Shown: positions 44,165 through 52,167 of the stretch, one piece after another
Position numbering within the stretch: position 1 is the first letter of the stretch
How the letters are laid out: every line of letters starts with the position of its first letter
DNA from: Clostridiales bacterium
GTDB lineage: Bacteria; Bacillota; Clostridia; Christensenellales; CAG-138
DNA length: 64,000 bases
Reading direction: 5' to 3'
NCBI GenBank assembly: GCA_024691085.1
Contig: JAILNX010000021.1
Span: 1-64,000, forward strand
Made by a program: the position numbers and the translations under genes
Notes under the pieces: generated by a model
What the model saw: the letters and a program-made list of their open reading frames with translations, nothing else
Database searches by the model: none
Told to the model about the DNA's origin: nothing

Positions 44165-44977
44165 TTACAACTCCTTTGAGATTAAATAATCAACGTGCAT
44201 AGCGGCCGGATCGAGGCCGGTGTTCGTATAGAGCATCCTCGCGCCGACGGGATCCTCGATCTCGTTCAGTATCGCGCGGCCGTGATCGCGCATTATGTCA
44301 ACGCCCGCGTAGTCGAGGGGCAGAAGCCCGGTCACTGCGGAGACTATCGCGCGCTCATCGGGAAGAAGCTCGGAAAGCGGCACGGGCTTTGCAGCGCCGC
44401 CGAGGGAATAGTTGCTTCTGAAATCGGTCTTTGACTCGCGCAGCATCGCGAATATCGGCTTTCCGCCCACGACGTAAACGCGCATATCGCGTCCCAATTC
44501 GGTCGCCAGCGGCTGGATAACGGACTTTTCGGGATGCGCCGCGCGGTACAGGGCAAGCTCGTCCGCGTTTTTCACAAGCGTCACGCCGTTTCCGCCGTGA
44601 CCGCCCGCGGGCTTCGCGACGAACGGGAAGGGGAGCGCCGGGACGGGCGTAAGAAGATGCGTTTCGAGCATCGGCACGGCGGATTTAAGCCGCTCGTAGG
44701 TTTTGAGCTTGTCGTTCGCGGTCTCGTTGAGTATCGGCGGATTCGATACGAAAAGGCCGTTCTCCTCCAGAAAACGGGCAGTCTCCCACTCGCGGCTGCG
44801 GTTAATAATGAGCTCCGCGCCTGAGACAAGGCGGAGGACGCTTTCGCGGGAGAGCCCGTCGAGTATGACGAGCGAGGGGCGAAGCCCCGCGACGCAAAGC
44901 GCCGAAGAGTACTTGCTTATAAGGACGCGGTTCTTCTCCGCGTCGGCTTTTTTATAAAGGATGTAAGCCCTTTTCAT
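44165..44977 (-). CDS. ATP-grasp protein, RimK-like, second of a pair
   Basis: About 270 residues. The N-terminal third (MKRAYILYKKADAEKNRVLI) is a preATP-grasp domain. FPFVAKPAGGHGGNGVTLV is the glycine-rich nucleotide loop, and DYAGVDIMRDHGRAILNEIE the metal-binding end, where the usual ENxxxG pattern reads NEIEDPVG. ATP-grasp enzymes join a carboxylate to an amine or thiol through an acyl phosphate. The start overlaps the stop of the first ATP-grasp gene (ATGA). Substrates are unknown. It could modify a protein, a peptide or a small molecule. Confidence 0.85.
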   Translation of the reverse strand: MKRAYILYKKADAEKNRVLISKYSSALCVAGLRPSLVILDGLSRESVLRLVSGAELIINRSREWETARFLEENGLFVSNPPILNETANDKLKTYERLKSAVPMLETHLLTPVPALPFPFVAKPAGGHGGNGVTLVKNADELALYRAAHPEKSVIQPLATELGRDMRVYVVGGKPIFAMLRESKTDFRSNYSLGGAAKPVPLSELLPDERAIVSAVTGLLPLDYAGVDIMRDHGRAILNEIEDPVGARMLYTNTGLDPAAMHVDYLISKEL

Positions 44978-45858
44978 GATACGGAACGGATTATGTGGGC
45001 GAGTATCTCGTCCGCGGCGTTCACGCCCGTGCACTCCTCGATGGACTTGAAGTGCGCGTTGGAGTTGACCTCGCAGAGTATGGGCTCGCCGTCCTTGCCC
45101 TCGAGTATGTCCACACCGCAGAAGTCGAGGCCGAGAAGCTCCGCGGTCTTTACCGCGAGCGCCTCCTCCTCGGGCGTCGGAGTATGCGGACGCATGGAGC
45201 CGCCGTTTGATATGTTCGCGCGGAAATCACCGTGCTCGTTATAGCGGTACATCGCGGCGATGACCCGCCCGCCGACGACGTTGAGCCTTAAATCGTGCCC
45301 GAAGCTCGACGAGATGAACTCCTGGAAAATTACCGGTCTGCCCCCGACTTTTTTAAGTATCTCCGCAGCCTCCACTGGATCGTGCGCGAGCCATACCTGC
45401 TGACCGAACGAGCCGCAGTCCTCCTTGATAACGAGGGGCGCGCCCAGAAGAGAGAACATGGTATCGACGAAATCGAGCGAGTTATAGCCGATATTTTCGT
45501 AGGTGAACGGCGCGCAGTAGGTCGCGGGCATGGGCACGAGCCCGTCGAGCGCGAGATGCATGAGGGACTTGTCGTCGCAGAGCTCTATCGCGCGGGAGGT
45601 GTTGAAAAGCCTGAATCCGCGCTTCTCCAGCGACGAGGCAAGGCGCACGTCCTTATCGTAAAAGAGCACAAAATCGGCGTCCGAAACGGGCAGGATATCC
45701 CTGCCGCCGCCGGACGCCGTAAAGAATTCGTCGTTCGTATAAAGGTCAAGCTCCGCGCCCAGCCTTTCGGCGGACGCGAGAAGCCGCGCGGATATGTCCG
45801 AAAACTTATTCGTGTGAAGGAAACGGTTGACTATGAGTATTCCTCGAACCTTTTTCAT
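44974..45858 (-). CDS. ATP-grasp protein, RimK-like, first of a pair
   Basis: 294 residues. APLVIKEDCGSFGQQVWLA is the nucleotide-binding loop, FISSSFGHDLRLNVVGGRVI a central strand pair, and DFCGVDILEGKDGEPILCEV followed by NSNAHFKSIE the metal site, closer to RimK/LysX than its neighbour. The two are only distantly alike. It overlaps the DUF695 gene upstream by four bases. Two adjacent ligases suggest a two-step ligation or a heteromer. Confidence 0.88.
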   Translation of the reverse strand: MKKVRGILIVNRFLHTNKFSDISARLLASAERLGAELDLYTNDEFFTASGGGRDILPVSDADFVLFYDKDVRLASSLEKRGFRLFNTSRAIELCDDKSLMHLALDGLVPMPATYCAPFTYENIGYNSLDFVDTMFSLLGAPLVIKEDCGSFGQQVWLAHDPVEAAEILKKVGGRPVIFQEFISSSFGHDLRLNVVGGRVIAAMYRYNEHGDFRANISNGGSMRPHTPTPEEEALAVKTAELLGLDFCGVDILEGKDGEPILCEVNSNAHFKSIEECTGVNAADEILAHIIRSVS

Positions 45859-46604
45859 AACCTCTTGGTCACGCTTTTCGGGACTATGTTGCAGTCCCAG
45901 TAAAGGAGTTTGCCCTCGATCTTCCTGGCAAGGCGTATCGCCCTCACGGTGACGGAGTCGATCTCGTGCCTCTTGAGCGTCGAGATGCGGTAGACGACGA
46001 CGCCGTTCGGGAAATCGCTTTCGGGCTGGAATTCGGGGCTTCCTATCGCGAAGCCCGCGCGCCTCGCCGTTTCCTCGAAAACGATGCGCTCCTGCTCCGT
46101 CTTAAAGCCCATGTGCAGGTTTATGCGCCTCGCGGCGTCGGTGTTGTCGCCGATGGAGCGCAGCTTCCTTACCTGCTCGCGGTTCTTGACGGTCTGATAC
46201 TTCATCTCGTCGGGATAGAGGAGGTTGAAATAGGTCGCCCAGTTCTCCTCACGCTTACCGCCGACGCGGCAGATGAGCTTCTTCTCCTTTGCGGCGATCT
46301 CCTTCATTATATCGTACTGCTCCTTGTCGGAGGTGTAGAAATAATACTGCCGCATGCTCTCCGCCTCGATAAAGCCCGCGGGGATGACGCCGGTCTTTCG
46401 CGAGATCTTCGCGGCGATATCCTCGATGCGCCTTATGTCCGAGTTGTTGAGGTCGTGCTCGTCGAGCGTCTGGAAGCAGAAATAGACAAGAAGCGGGGCT
46501 TCGGGATTCGGCGCGGTCTTGTAAAGACTCAGCTCGACCCCGAAGTACGTTTCCTCGCCTTCGAGTTCCCAGAAATATTCAAGCCATGAGGACCGTTGGG
46601 ACAT
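45855..46604 (-). CDS. DUF695 / RraB-like domain protein
   Basis: 249 residues. The first 130 residues (WLEYFWELEGEETYFGVELS, later YYFYTSDKEQY) fit DUF695. The rest (about 145-240), with NLHMGFKTEQERIVFEETARRAGF and a final basic strand, fits the RraB-like fold (regulator of RNase E activity B). The same two-domain order is common, function unknown. Its ATG overlaps the alaS stop by one base and its end overlaps the first ATP-grasp gene, so all are translated from one message. Confidence 0.8.
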   Translation of the reverse strand: MSQRSSWLEYFWELEGEETYFGVELSLYKTAPNPEAPLLVYFCFQTLDEHDLNNSDIRRIEDIAAKISRKTGVIPAGFIEAESMRQYYFYTSDKEQYDIMKEIAAKEKKLICRVGGKREENWATYFNLLYPDEMKYQTVKNREQVRKLRSIGDNTDAARRINLHMGFKTEQERIVFEETARRAGFAIGSPEFQPESDFPNGVVVYRISTLKRHEIDSVTVRAIRLARKIEGKLLYWDCNIVPKSVTKRL

Positions 46605-48388
46605 TATTCAAGAACAGCCTTTATCCTCCTCACGCCGGAAGAGGAGGCTTCCTCCTTTTTGATTTTGAACACGCCGAGCTCGCCCGTCCTCGAGGCGTGC
46701 GGACCGCCGCACATCTCGCAGGAGTACTCGCCCATGGTGTATACCTTGACTATATCGCCGTAGGTGAAGAGGCCGATAGCGCCGCGCGCCTTCGCCTCCT
46801 CGTAGGGCATCTCCTCGCAGGTGATGGGAACGTCCGCCTTGATCGCGTCGTTGACGAACTTTTCGACCTCGCGGAGCTCCTCGGGAGTGACCTTCCTCGG
46901 GAAGGAGAAGTCGAACCTTAAGCGCTCGGGGGTGATGTTCGAGCCCTTCTGGCAGACGTTTTCGTCGTTCAGGACCTTGCGCAGGCCGGCCTGCAGGAGG
47001 TGCGTCGCGGAATGGAGCCTTGTCGTGATCTCGGAATGATCCGCAAGGCCGCCCTTGAACTTCTGCTCGGCGCCGGCCTTGGACTTCGCCTGATGCTCGG
47101 CAAACGCCGCACGGTAGCCCTCGACGTCGACGGTAAGGCCGTTCTCCTTCGCAAGCTCGACGGTGAAGTCGATGGGGAAGCCGAACGTGTCGAAGAGGTG
47201 GAACGCGGTGACGCCGTCGATCAGGCCGTTCTCGGTGTGGTTCTTTATGCGCTCGAACTCCTTAGTGCCCTGGACTAAGGTGCGCTGGAACTTCTTTTCC
47301 TCGACGTCGAGCTCGGTTACGATGAGGTCGCGGTGCTCGCGAATCTCGGGATAGATATCGCCGTAGGTCTCGATGACCGTCTCCGCGACGCGGGAGAGGC
47401 TCATCTCGGGCATGCCGAGCTGCATGGCGTAGCGGATCGCGCGCCTGATTATGCGGCGGAGGATATAGCCCTGATCGACGTTCGAGGGCTTGACGCCGCG
47501 CTGGTCGCCCAGCATGAATGTCGCCGTGCGCATATGATCCGCGATTATGCGGAACGCCTTCGTGACCTCGGGGGAATCACCGTAATGCTTGCCGGAAAGC
47601 TCGGCGATCCTGTTGAGTATGCCGGTGAAGGCGTCGGTGTCGTAAACGCTGCCCACGCCCTGCAGAGTCGCGACGGTGCGCTCGAGCCCCATGCCGGTAT
47701 CGACGTTTTTCTGAGCGAGAGGCTCGTATTTCCCGTCGGCGGTCTTGTTGTACTGCATGAACACGTCGTTCCAGATCTCGAGGTATTTGCCGCAGTGACA
47801 GCCGGGGAAGCAGCCTTCCCCACAGGGCTCCTTGCCCGTGTCGATGAACATCTCGGTGTCGGGGCCGCAGGGGCCGGTCTGGCCGGCGGGGCCCCACCAG
47901 TTGTGCTCGCGTCCGAGGTAGAAAATGTGGGAGGGATCTGCGCCCATCTCGACCCAGCGGTCGTGCGCCTCGGTGTCGCGCGGAAGCTCGCCCTCGCCCG
48001 CAAAGCAGGTGAAGTAAAGCTTATCCTTGTCGATGCCGAGCCATTCGGCGCCGGTCAGGAACTCCCAGCTCCACGCGATGGCGTCCTGCTTGAAGTAGTC
48101 GCCGAGCGACCAGTTGCCCAGCATCTCGAAGAAGGTGCAGTGGCTGGCGTCGCCGACCTCGTCGATGTCGCCCGTCCTGACGCATTTCTGCACGTCGGCA
48201 AGACGGCTGCCCGCGGGATGCTTCGCGCCAAGAAGGTACGGCACGAGCGGATGCATGCCCGCCATGGTGAACAGGGCGGTCGGATCGTTCTCGGGAACGA
48301 GGGGAGAGGAGGAGATGATCGCGTGTCCCCTCTCCTTAAAGAAACGAAGGTAGAGCTCACGGAGCTCTTTCGTTGTAAGAGTCTTCAT
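46604..48388 (-). CDS. alaS: Alanine--tRNA ligase, short form
   Basis: 594 residues. The class II catalytic core is complete (HAIISSSPLVPENDPTALFT, then ADVQKCVRTGDIDEVG and FFEMLGNWSLGDYF). The editing domain has HSATH near residue 462 and CEMCGGPHASRTGELG near 570, the zinc ligands for clearing Ser/Gly-tRNA-Ala. The protein stops right after, without the DHHA1/C-Ala part present in normal AlaRS of about 880 residues. Short AlaRS forms occur in some Clostridia, so this is probably natural. It is the promoter-proximal gene of a run with DUF695 and the ATP-grasp genes. Confidence 0.93.
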   Translation of the reverse strand: MKTLTTKELRELYLRFFKERGHAIISSSPLVPENDPTALFTMAGMHPLVPYLLGAKHPAGSRLADVQKCVRTGDIDEVGDASHCTFFEMLGNWSLGDYFKQDAIAWSWEFLTGAEWLGIDKDKLYFTCFAGEGELPRDTEAHDRWVEMGADPSHIFYLGREHNWWGPAGQTGPCGPDTEMFIDTGKEPCGEGCFPGCHCGKYLEIWNDVFMQYNKTADGKYEPLAQKNVDTGMGLERTVATLQGVGSVYDTDAFTGILNRIAELSGKHYGDSPEVTKAFRIIADHMRTATFMLGDQRGVKPSNVDQGYILRRIIRRAIRYAMQLGMPEMSLSRVAETVIETYGDIYPEIREHRDLIVTELDVEEKKFQRTLVQGTKEFERIKNHTENGLIDGVTAFHLFDTFGFPIDFTVELAKENGLTVDVEGYRAAFAEHQAKSKAGAEQKFKGGLADHSEITTRLHSATHLLQAGLRKVLNDENVCQKGSNITPERLRFDFSFPRKVTPEELREVEKFVNDAIKADVPITCEEMPYEEAKARGAIGLFTYGDIVKVYTMGEYSCEMCGGPHASRTGELGVFKIKKEEASSSGVRRIKAVLE

Positions 48389-48434
48389 AGTAACACCTTT
48401 CGGGCAAAATGCCCTTTACATAATAAATCATCAT

Positions 48435-48464
48435 ATTATAGTACATAAAACGGTCGTTTGTCAA
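48435..48464 (-). promoter_or_regulatory. Promoter of alaS
   Basis: On the minus strand TTGACA (48464-48459) and TATAAT (48440-48435) with an 18-base spacer. The short leader has a GGGC-ATTTT-GCCC hairpin before the ribosome binding site and is too short for a T-box. Confidence 0.75.
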
Positions 48465-48470
48465 ATGCTA

Positions 48471-48499
48471 TGGACAAAGGAAGCCGGAAATGGTATAAT
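48471..48499 (+). promoter_or_regulatory. Promoter of ybaB-recR-plsY
   Basis: TGGACA (48471-48476) and TATAAT (48494-48499), 17 bases apart, divergent to the alaS promoter. Confidence 0.75.
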
Positions 48500-48534
48500 C
48501 AGTAGAACGACAAACCGAAAGGAAGACTGTTTTT

Positions 48535-48870
48535 ATGGCAAAAGGCGGATTTATGCCCGGCATGGGCGGCAATATGCAGCAGATAATGATGAAGGCGCAG
48601 AGGATGCAGCAGGAGGTCCAGCGCGTTCAGGAGGAGGTCGGCTCCCGCGAGCTCGAGTATTCGGCGGGCGGCGGCGCCGTAAAGGTCGTTATCTACGGCC
48701 GCAAGGAACTCAAGAGCATCGAGATACAGCCCGACTGCGTCGATCCCGACGACGTCGAGATGCTGCAGGATCTCGTTCTTGCCGCGGTTAACGGCGCGAT
48801 CGCGCTTGCCGAGGAGACCATGACGAAGGAAATGAACAAGGTCACCGGCGGCATGAATCTCGGCTTCTGA
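48535..48870 (+). CDS. YbaB/EbfC nucleoid-associated protein
   Basis: 111 residues. A glycine-rich, Met-rich N-terminus (MPGMGGNMQQIMMKAQRMQQ) is followed by the YbaB core with SAGGGAVKVVIYGRKELKSI and a C-terminal helix. The family binds DNA as tweezer-shaped dimers and is nearly always upstream of recR, as here, where the stop and start overlap by one base. AAGGAAG precedes the ATG. Confidence 0.95.
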   Translation: MAKGGFMPGMGGNMQQIMMKAQRMQQEVQRVQEEVGSRELEYSAGGGAVKVVIYGRKELKSIEIQPDCVDPDDVEMLQDLVLAAVNGAIALAEETMTKEMNKVTGGMNLGF

Positions 48871-49463
48871 TGAGCATCCGTTCGCTTGAAAATCTGGCCT
48901 CGAGGCTCAACCGTCTGCCGGGCATCGGCGTGAAGACGGCCGAGAGGCTCGCATATCATATCCTTACCCTTAAGGACGAGGACGTCGAGGGGCTCGCCAC
49001 CGCGCTCACCGACGCGAAGCGGAGCATCCATCCCTGCCCAGTCTGCGGCGCGTATACCGAGGACGAGCTCTGCTCCATCTGCGCGGACGCAAAGCGCGAC
49101 GGCAGCCTGATCTGCGTGGTGAAGGACGCGCGCGACGTGTCCTATATGGAGCGCATGCGCGAGTACCGCGGGCTTTATCACGTGCTCGGCGGAACGCTTT
49201 CGCCCATGGACGGCATAGGCCCCGACGACATAAGGATCGCGGAGCTTCTGGACCGCGTCAATAAGGGGAACGTCCGCGAGGTGATACTCGCGACCAATCC
49301 CGACGTCGAGGGCGAGGCGACCGCGAGCTATATCATGAGGCTCTTAAAGCCGCTCGGAGTAAGGGTCACGCGCATCGCGCACGGCATCCCGATAGGCGGC
49401 AACTTGGAATACGTCGACGAGATCACCCTCTTCAAGGCGATCGAGAACCGGCGCGAGATGTAA
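48870..49463 (+). CDS. recR: Recombination protein RecR
   Basis: 197 residues. RecR works with RecO and RecF to load RecA at gaps. The helix-hairpin-helix LNRLPGIGVKTAERLAYHI is at the N-terminus, the zinc finger CPVCGAYTEDELCSIC at about residues 52-67, and the TOPRIM region has LGGTLSPMDGIGPDDI. Normal length. Fits with recF elsewhere in the window. Confidence 0.97.
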   Translation: MSIRSLENLASRLNRLPGIGVKTAERLAYHILTLKDEDVEGLATALTDAKRSIHPCPVCGAYTEDELCSICADAKRDGSLICVVKDARDVSYMERMREYRGLYHVLGGTLSPMDGIGPDDIRIAELLDRVNKGNVREVILATNPDVEGEATASYIMRLLKPLGVRVTRIAHGIPIGGNLEYVDEITLFKAIENRREM

Positions 49464-49490
49464 AATACGTTTTTCCGGGAGTTTGAGTCT

Positions 49491-50126
49491 GTGGTCTTTA
49501 AAATACTTTTAAGTATTGCGGCAGGATATCTGCTCGGCTCCGTGATGAGCGCAATTATCATATCGAACCTCGTCTACCGCGAGGACGTGAGAAGGCACGG
49601 CAGCGGCAACTCCGGCGCGACCAACGCCGCGAGGGTGTACGGCTTCTTCATAGGGCTCGCGACCTATCTAGGCGATTTTCTGAAAGGGATCGCCGCGTGT
49701 CTTCTGGGAAGGCTCATAGGCGGCTGGGATCTCGATTCGGGATTCACCTGCATGGCCGTTGCGGGCTTTGCCGCGATAGTCGGACACAGCTTCCCCGTGT
49801 TCTGGCGCTTTAAGGGCGGAAAGGGCGTCGCTACGGGCTCGGCCTTCGCGCTCATGCTCGACTGGCGCATATTCGTGATCGCTCTCGCGGTATTTCTCGC
49901 GGTCGCGCTCATCACCAAGATCGTCTCCGCCGGCTCGATAGCGGGCTGCGTCGCGGTCGCGGTCGGATCGCTCGTATTCGTCCGCAGCATCCCCGCGATG
50001 ATACTCGGCGTGGTCGCGGCGATCCTCGTGATACTCATGCACTGGCAGAACATATCGAGGCTGATAAACGGCACGGAAAAACGCTTCGTGTTCGGGAAAC
50101 CCAAGGCTCCGCCGAGGGTAAAATAG
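49491..50126 (+). CDS. plsY: Glycerol-3-phosphate acyltransferase PlsY
   Basis: 211 residues with about five membrane helices. PlsY transfers the acyl group of acyl phosphate to glycerol 3-phosphate, the first step of phospholipid synthesis in most bacteria. GSGNSGATNAARVYG and GHSFPVFWRFKGGKGVATG are the glycerol-phosphate and acyl-phosphate motifs. The start is GTG 49491 with GGAG nine bases upstream. It follows recR after 27 bases and ends at a strong terminator. A FakA/FakB system that feeds acyl phosphate is encoded 1.1 kb downstream. Confidence 0.96.
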   Translation: MVFKILLSIAAGYLLGSVMSAIIISNLVYREDVRRHGSGNSGATNAARVYGFFIGLATYLGDFLKGIAACLLGRLIGGWDLDSGFTCMAVAGFAAIVGHSFPVFWRFKGGKGVATGSAFALMLDWRIFVIALAVFLAVALITKIVSAGSIAGCVAVAVGSLVFVRSIPAMILGVVAAILVILMHWQNISRLINGTEKRFVFGKPKAPPRVK

Positions 50127-50130
50127 CAAT

Positions 50131-50159
50131 AAAAAACCGGCCACAAGGCCGGTTTTTTT
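50131..50159. terminator. Bidirectional terminator
   Basis: AAAAAACCGGCC, loop ACAA, GGCCGGTTTTTTT between the convergent plsY and lipid kinase genes. Confidence 0.9.
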
Positions 50160-50174
50160 ATGCGTATGCGCTTA

Positions 50175-51029
50175 TTATTTCGCGGTCTTTACGTGGTACT
50201 TGGTAACGTTCTTCACGGTCTCGCCGTCGATCTGCAGAGCGGTCGGACGGTCGAACTCCACGGTGACGTCGTGGCCGGTGATGACCTCGCACATCTTCGT
50301 GTGCTTGATGTGCTCGCCCTTGAAGATCGAGGGGAACACGATGAGCGCGCGCAGAGCGCCGATGCCGTAGTAGACGAGGGTGGATACGGTGCGCTCGGGA
50401 TTGAGGCGGTCCTGGTTCGGGGTGGCGAGCATGCCGCCGCCGTACGCGCGTCCGTTCATCGTAGGCGCGAGCCAGACCTTTTTGTACTCCTTCGTAACGC
50501 CGTCCACGGTGACCTTGGCGTTGACGGGCTTGAACTTGCCGAGAAGACCCTTTATCGCGATGGAGGTATAGTTGACGGGTTTATCGCTTATCGCCTTCAG
50601 CCTGTCGCCCTCTTCGCAGCAGTAGCCGTCGATGCCGTAGCCGATGCCGTTCAGGAAGAGGCTCGTCTGACCCTTTACGGTCACAGAGGGAAGATCCTTG
50701 ATGTAGGGCTTGAGATCCACGAGTCCGTCCTCGGGCTTCTTTCCGATGTCGAACAGGAAATCGTTGCCCGTGCCGGTCGCGAAGTAGTAAAGCTCGTTTG
50801 CGATAACGATATCCTTCGTATCGTTGACAAAACGGTTGATCGTGCCGTCGCCGCCGCAGAGGACGACCTTCTCGTCGGGATCGAGAGAGGAGAAAAACTC
50901 GCGGTAGTCAAGACCGATCATGCTTTCGTACTTCAGCTCGCCTTCGAGCACGGAATCGAGCTTCCTGGCGCCGGCTTCGCCCGCTTTATTGCAGGAAAGC
51001 GGGTTGAAAAGGATGCGGTAAACAGACAT
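50175..51029 (-). CDS. Diacylglycerol kinase-type lipid kinase
   Basis: 284 residues. VVLCGGDGTINRFVND is the GGDGT nucleotide motif of the DAGK/sphingosine kinase/YegS family, followed by FATGTGNDFLFDIG (GTxNDF). NGIGYGIDGYCCEE and a final LQIDGETV are also typical. It probably returns diacylglycerol to phosphatidic acid. AAGGAG is upstream. Its location beside PlsY and the fatty acid kinase genes agrees with membrane lipid turnover. Confidence 0.92.
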   Translation of the reverse strand: MSVYRILFNPLSCNKAGEAGARKLDSVLEGELKYESMIGLDYREFFSSLDPDEKVVLCGGDGTINRFVNDTKDIVIANELYYFATGTGNDFLFDIGKKPEDGLVDLKPYIKDLPSVTVKGQTSLFLNGIGYGIDGYCCEEGDRLKAISDKPVNYTSIAIKGLLGKFKPVNAKVTVDGVTKEYKKVWLAPTMNGRAYGGGMLATPNQDRLNPERTVSTLVYYGIGALRALIVFPSIFKGEHIKHTKMCEVITGHDVTVEFDRPTALQIDGETVKNVTKYHVKTAK

Positions 51030-51062
51030 TTTTATACTCTCCTTACGGAATATTTTTTATAT

Positions 51063-51091
51063 AGTTTAAAACAAAACGGTTTTTTTGTCAA
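51063..51091 (-). promoter_or_regulatory. Promoter of the lipid kinase gene
   Basis: On the minus strand TTGACA (51091-51086) and TAAACT (51068-51063), 17 bases apart. Confidence 0.65.
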
Positions 51092-51207
51092 TCCGCGAGG
51101 CTTCTTTTATTATATTTGCTTTTTGTTTGGAAATATGATAACATATTAAATTGGTGCGGGAGGTGCATATGCCTCCGGACCGAATACGTTTTTAATCGAG
51201 GTATTTT

Positions 51208-52137
51208 ATGGAACAGTATGTAATTCTTCCTGACGTGACCTGCGATCTTAACGAGCAGATCCGCAATGAGTTCGGCCTTACCGACTACGTTAAGGCGCAT
51301 GTCTCCATATCCGACGGCAGGGAGCTCGTCTCCGAGCTTGACTGGAATAACATATCCATGAAGGAGTTCTATGCCACCGTCGGCGACAAGCGCATGAAGG
51401 TGTCCACGTCTCCCGCAAATACCGATGAATACTACAGGATCTTTGAGGAATACGTAAAGAAGGGCGTCGCGATCCTTTCGATGAGTCTTTCGAGCACCAT
51501 CAGCGCGACGTTCAATTTTGCCGATATGGCGGCGAAGCGCATAAGGGAGAACTATCCCGACGCAAAGATCTACTGCTTCGACTCGTTCAGGATGACCGGC
51601 GCCTACGGCCTTCTCGTCATGCACGCTCTTGAAAAGAAGAGGGAGGGCATGAGCTTCGAGGAGGTCTGCGAGTGGCTCGAGAACAACAAGCGCAGGGTGC
51701 ACCAGATGGGTCCGATCGACGACCTCATCTTCGTGGCGCGCCGCGGCCGCATCTCCATGGGCAAGGCGATCATGGGCAGCTTCGCCGGCGTAAAACCTCT
51801 GGGCGACTGCAACGCCGAGGGTTACGCGACCGTATTCGGCAAGGCGAAGGGCATCAAGAAGGCGCTCGCCGTCACCGCCGAGTACGTAAAGCAGACCATC
51901 GTCGATCCCGAGAGCCAGTTCGTTCTCATCTCGCATTCGGACCGCGAGGAGTACGCCATGATGCTCAAGGAGCTCATCGAGAAGGCGGTTCCCGTCAGGA
52001 AGGTCTACGTCAGCGACGTATTCCCCGGCTGCGGACCGAACATCGGCCCGGGCATGATCGGCGCTTACTATCTCGGAAACGAGATCACGGACCTTGCCTC
52101 CGAAAAGGAAACCCTCACGAAGATCCTCGGCAAATAA
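51208..52137 (+). CDS. DegV family fatty acid-binding protein (FakB-like)
   Basis: 309 residues. SMSLSSTISATFNFADMAAK (about residues 93-112) is the family's acyl-binding loop, and PGCGPNIGPGMIGAYYLG the C-terminal conserved segment. The fold binds one fatty acid. The FakA-like kinase starts 30 bases downstream, so the pair probably forms a fatty acid kinase that makes acyl phosphate from exogenous or recycled fatty acids. The N-terminus is somewhat unusual for the family (DVTCDLNEQI instead of DSTxDL). Confidence 0.92.
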   Translation: MEQYVILPDVTCDLNEQIRNEFGLTDYVKAHVSISDGRELVSELDWNNISMKEFYATVGDKRMKVSTSPANTDEYYRIFEEYVKKGVAILSMSLSSTISATFNFADMAAKRIRENYPDAKIYCFDSFRMTGAYGLLVMHALEKKREGMSFEEVCEWLENNKRRVHQMGPIDDLIFVARRGRISMGKAIMGSFAGVKPLGDCNAEGYATVFGKAKGIKKALAVTAEYVKQTIVDPESQFVLISHSDREEYAMMLKELIEKAVPVRKVYVSDVFPGCGPNIGPGMIGAYYLGNEITDLASEKETLTKILGK

Positions 52138-52167
52138 TTTCTCCGTCCGGAGTTTTGATCGATCAAT

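Noticed and set aside
48389..48434. T-box riboswitch before alaS (also considered before gltX, 5207-5276)
   Set aside because: Both leaders are too short and lack the T-box sequence.
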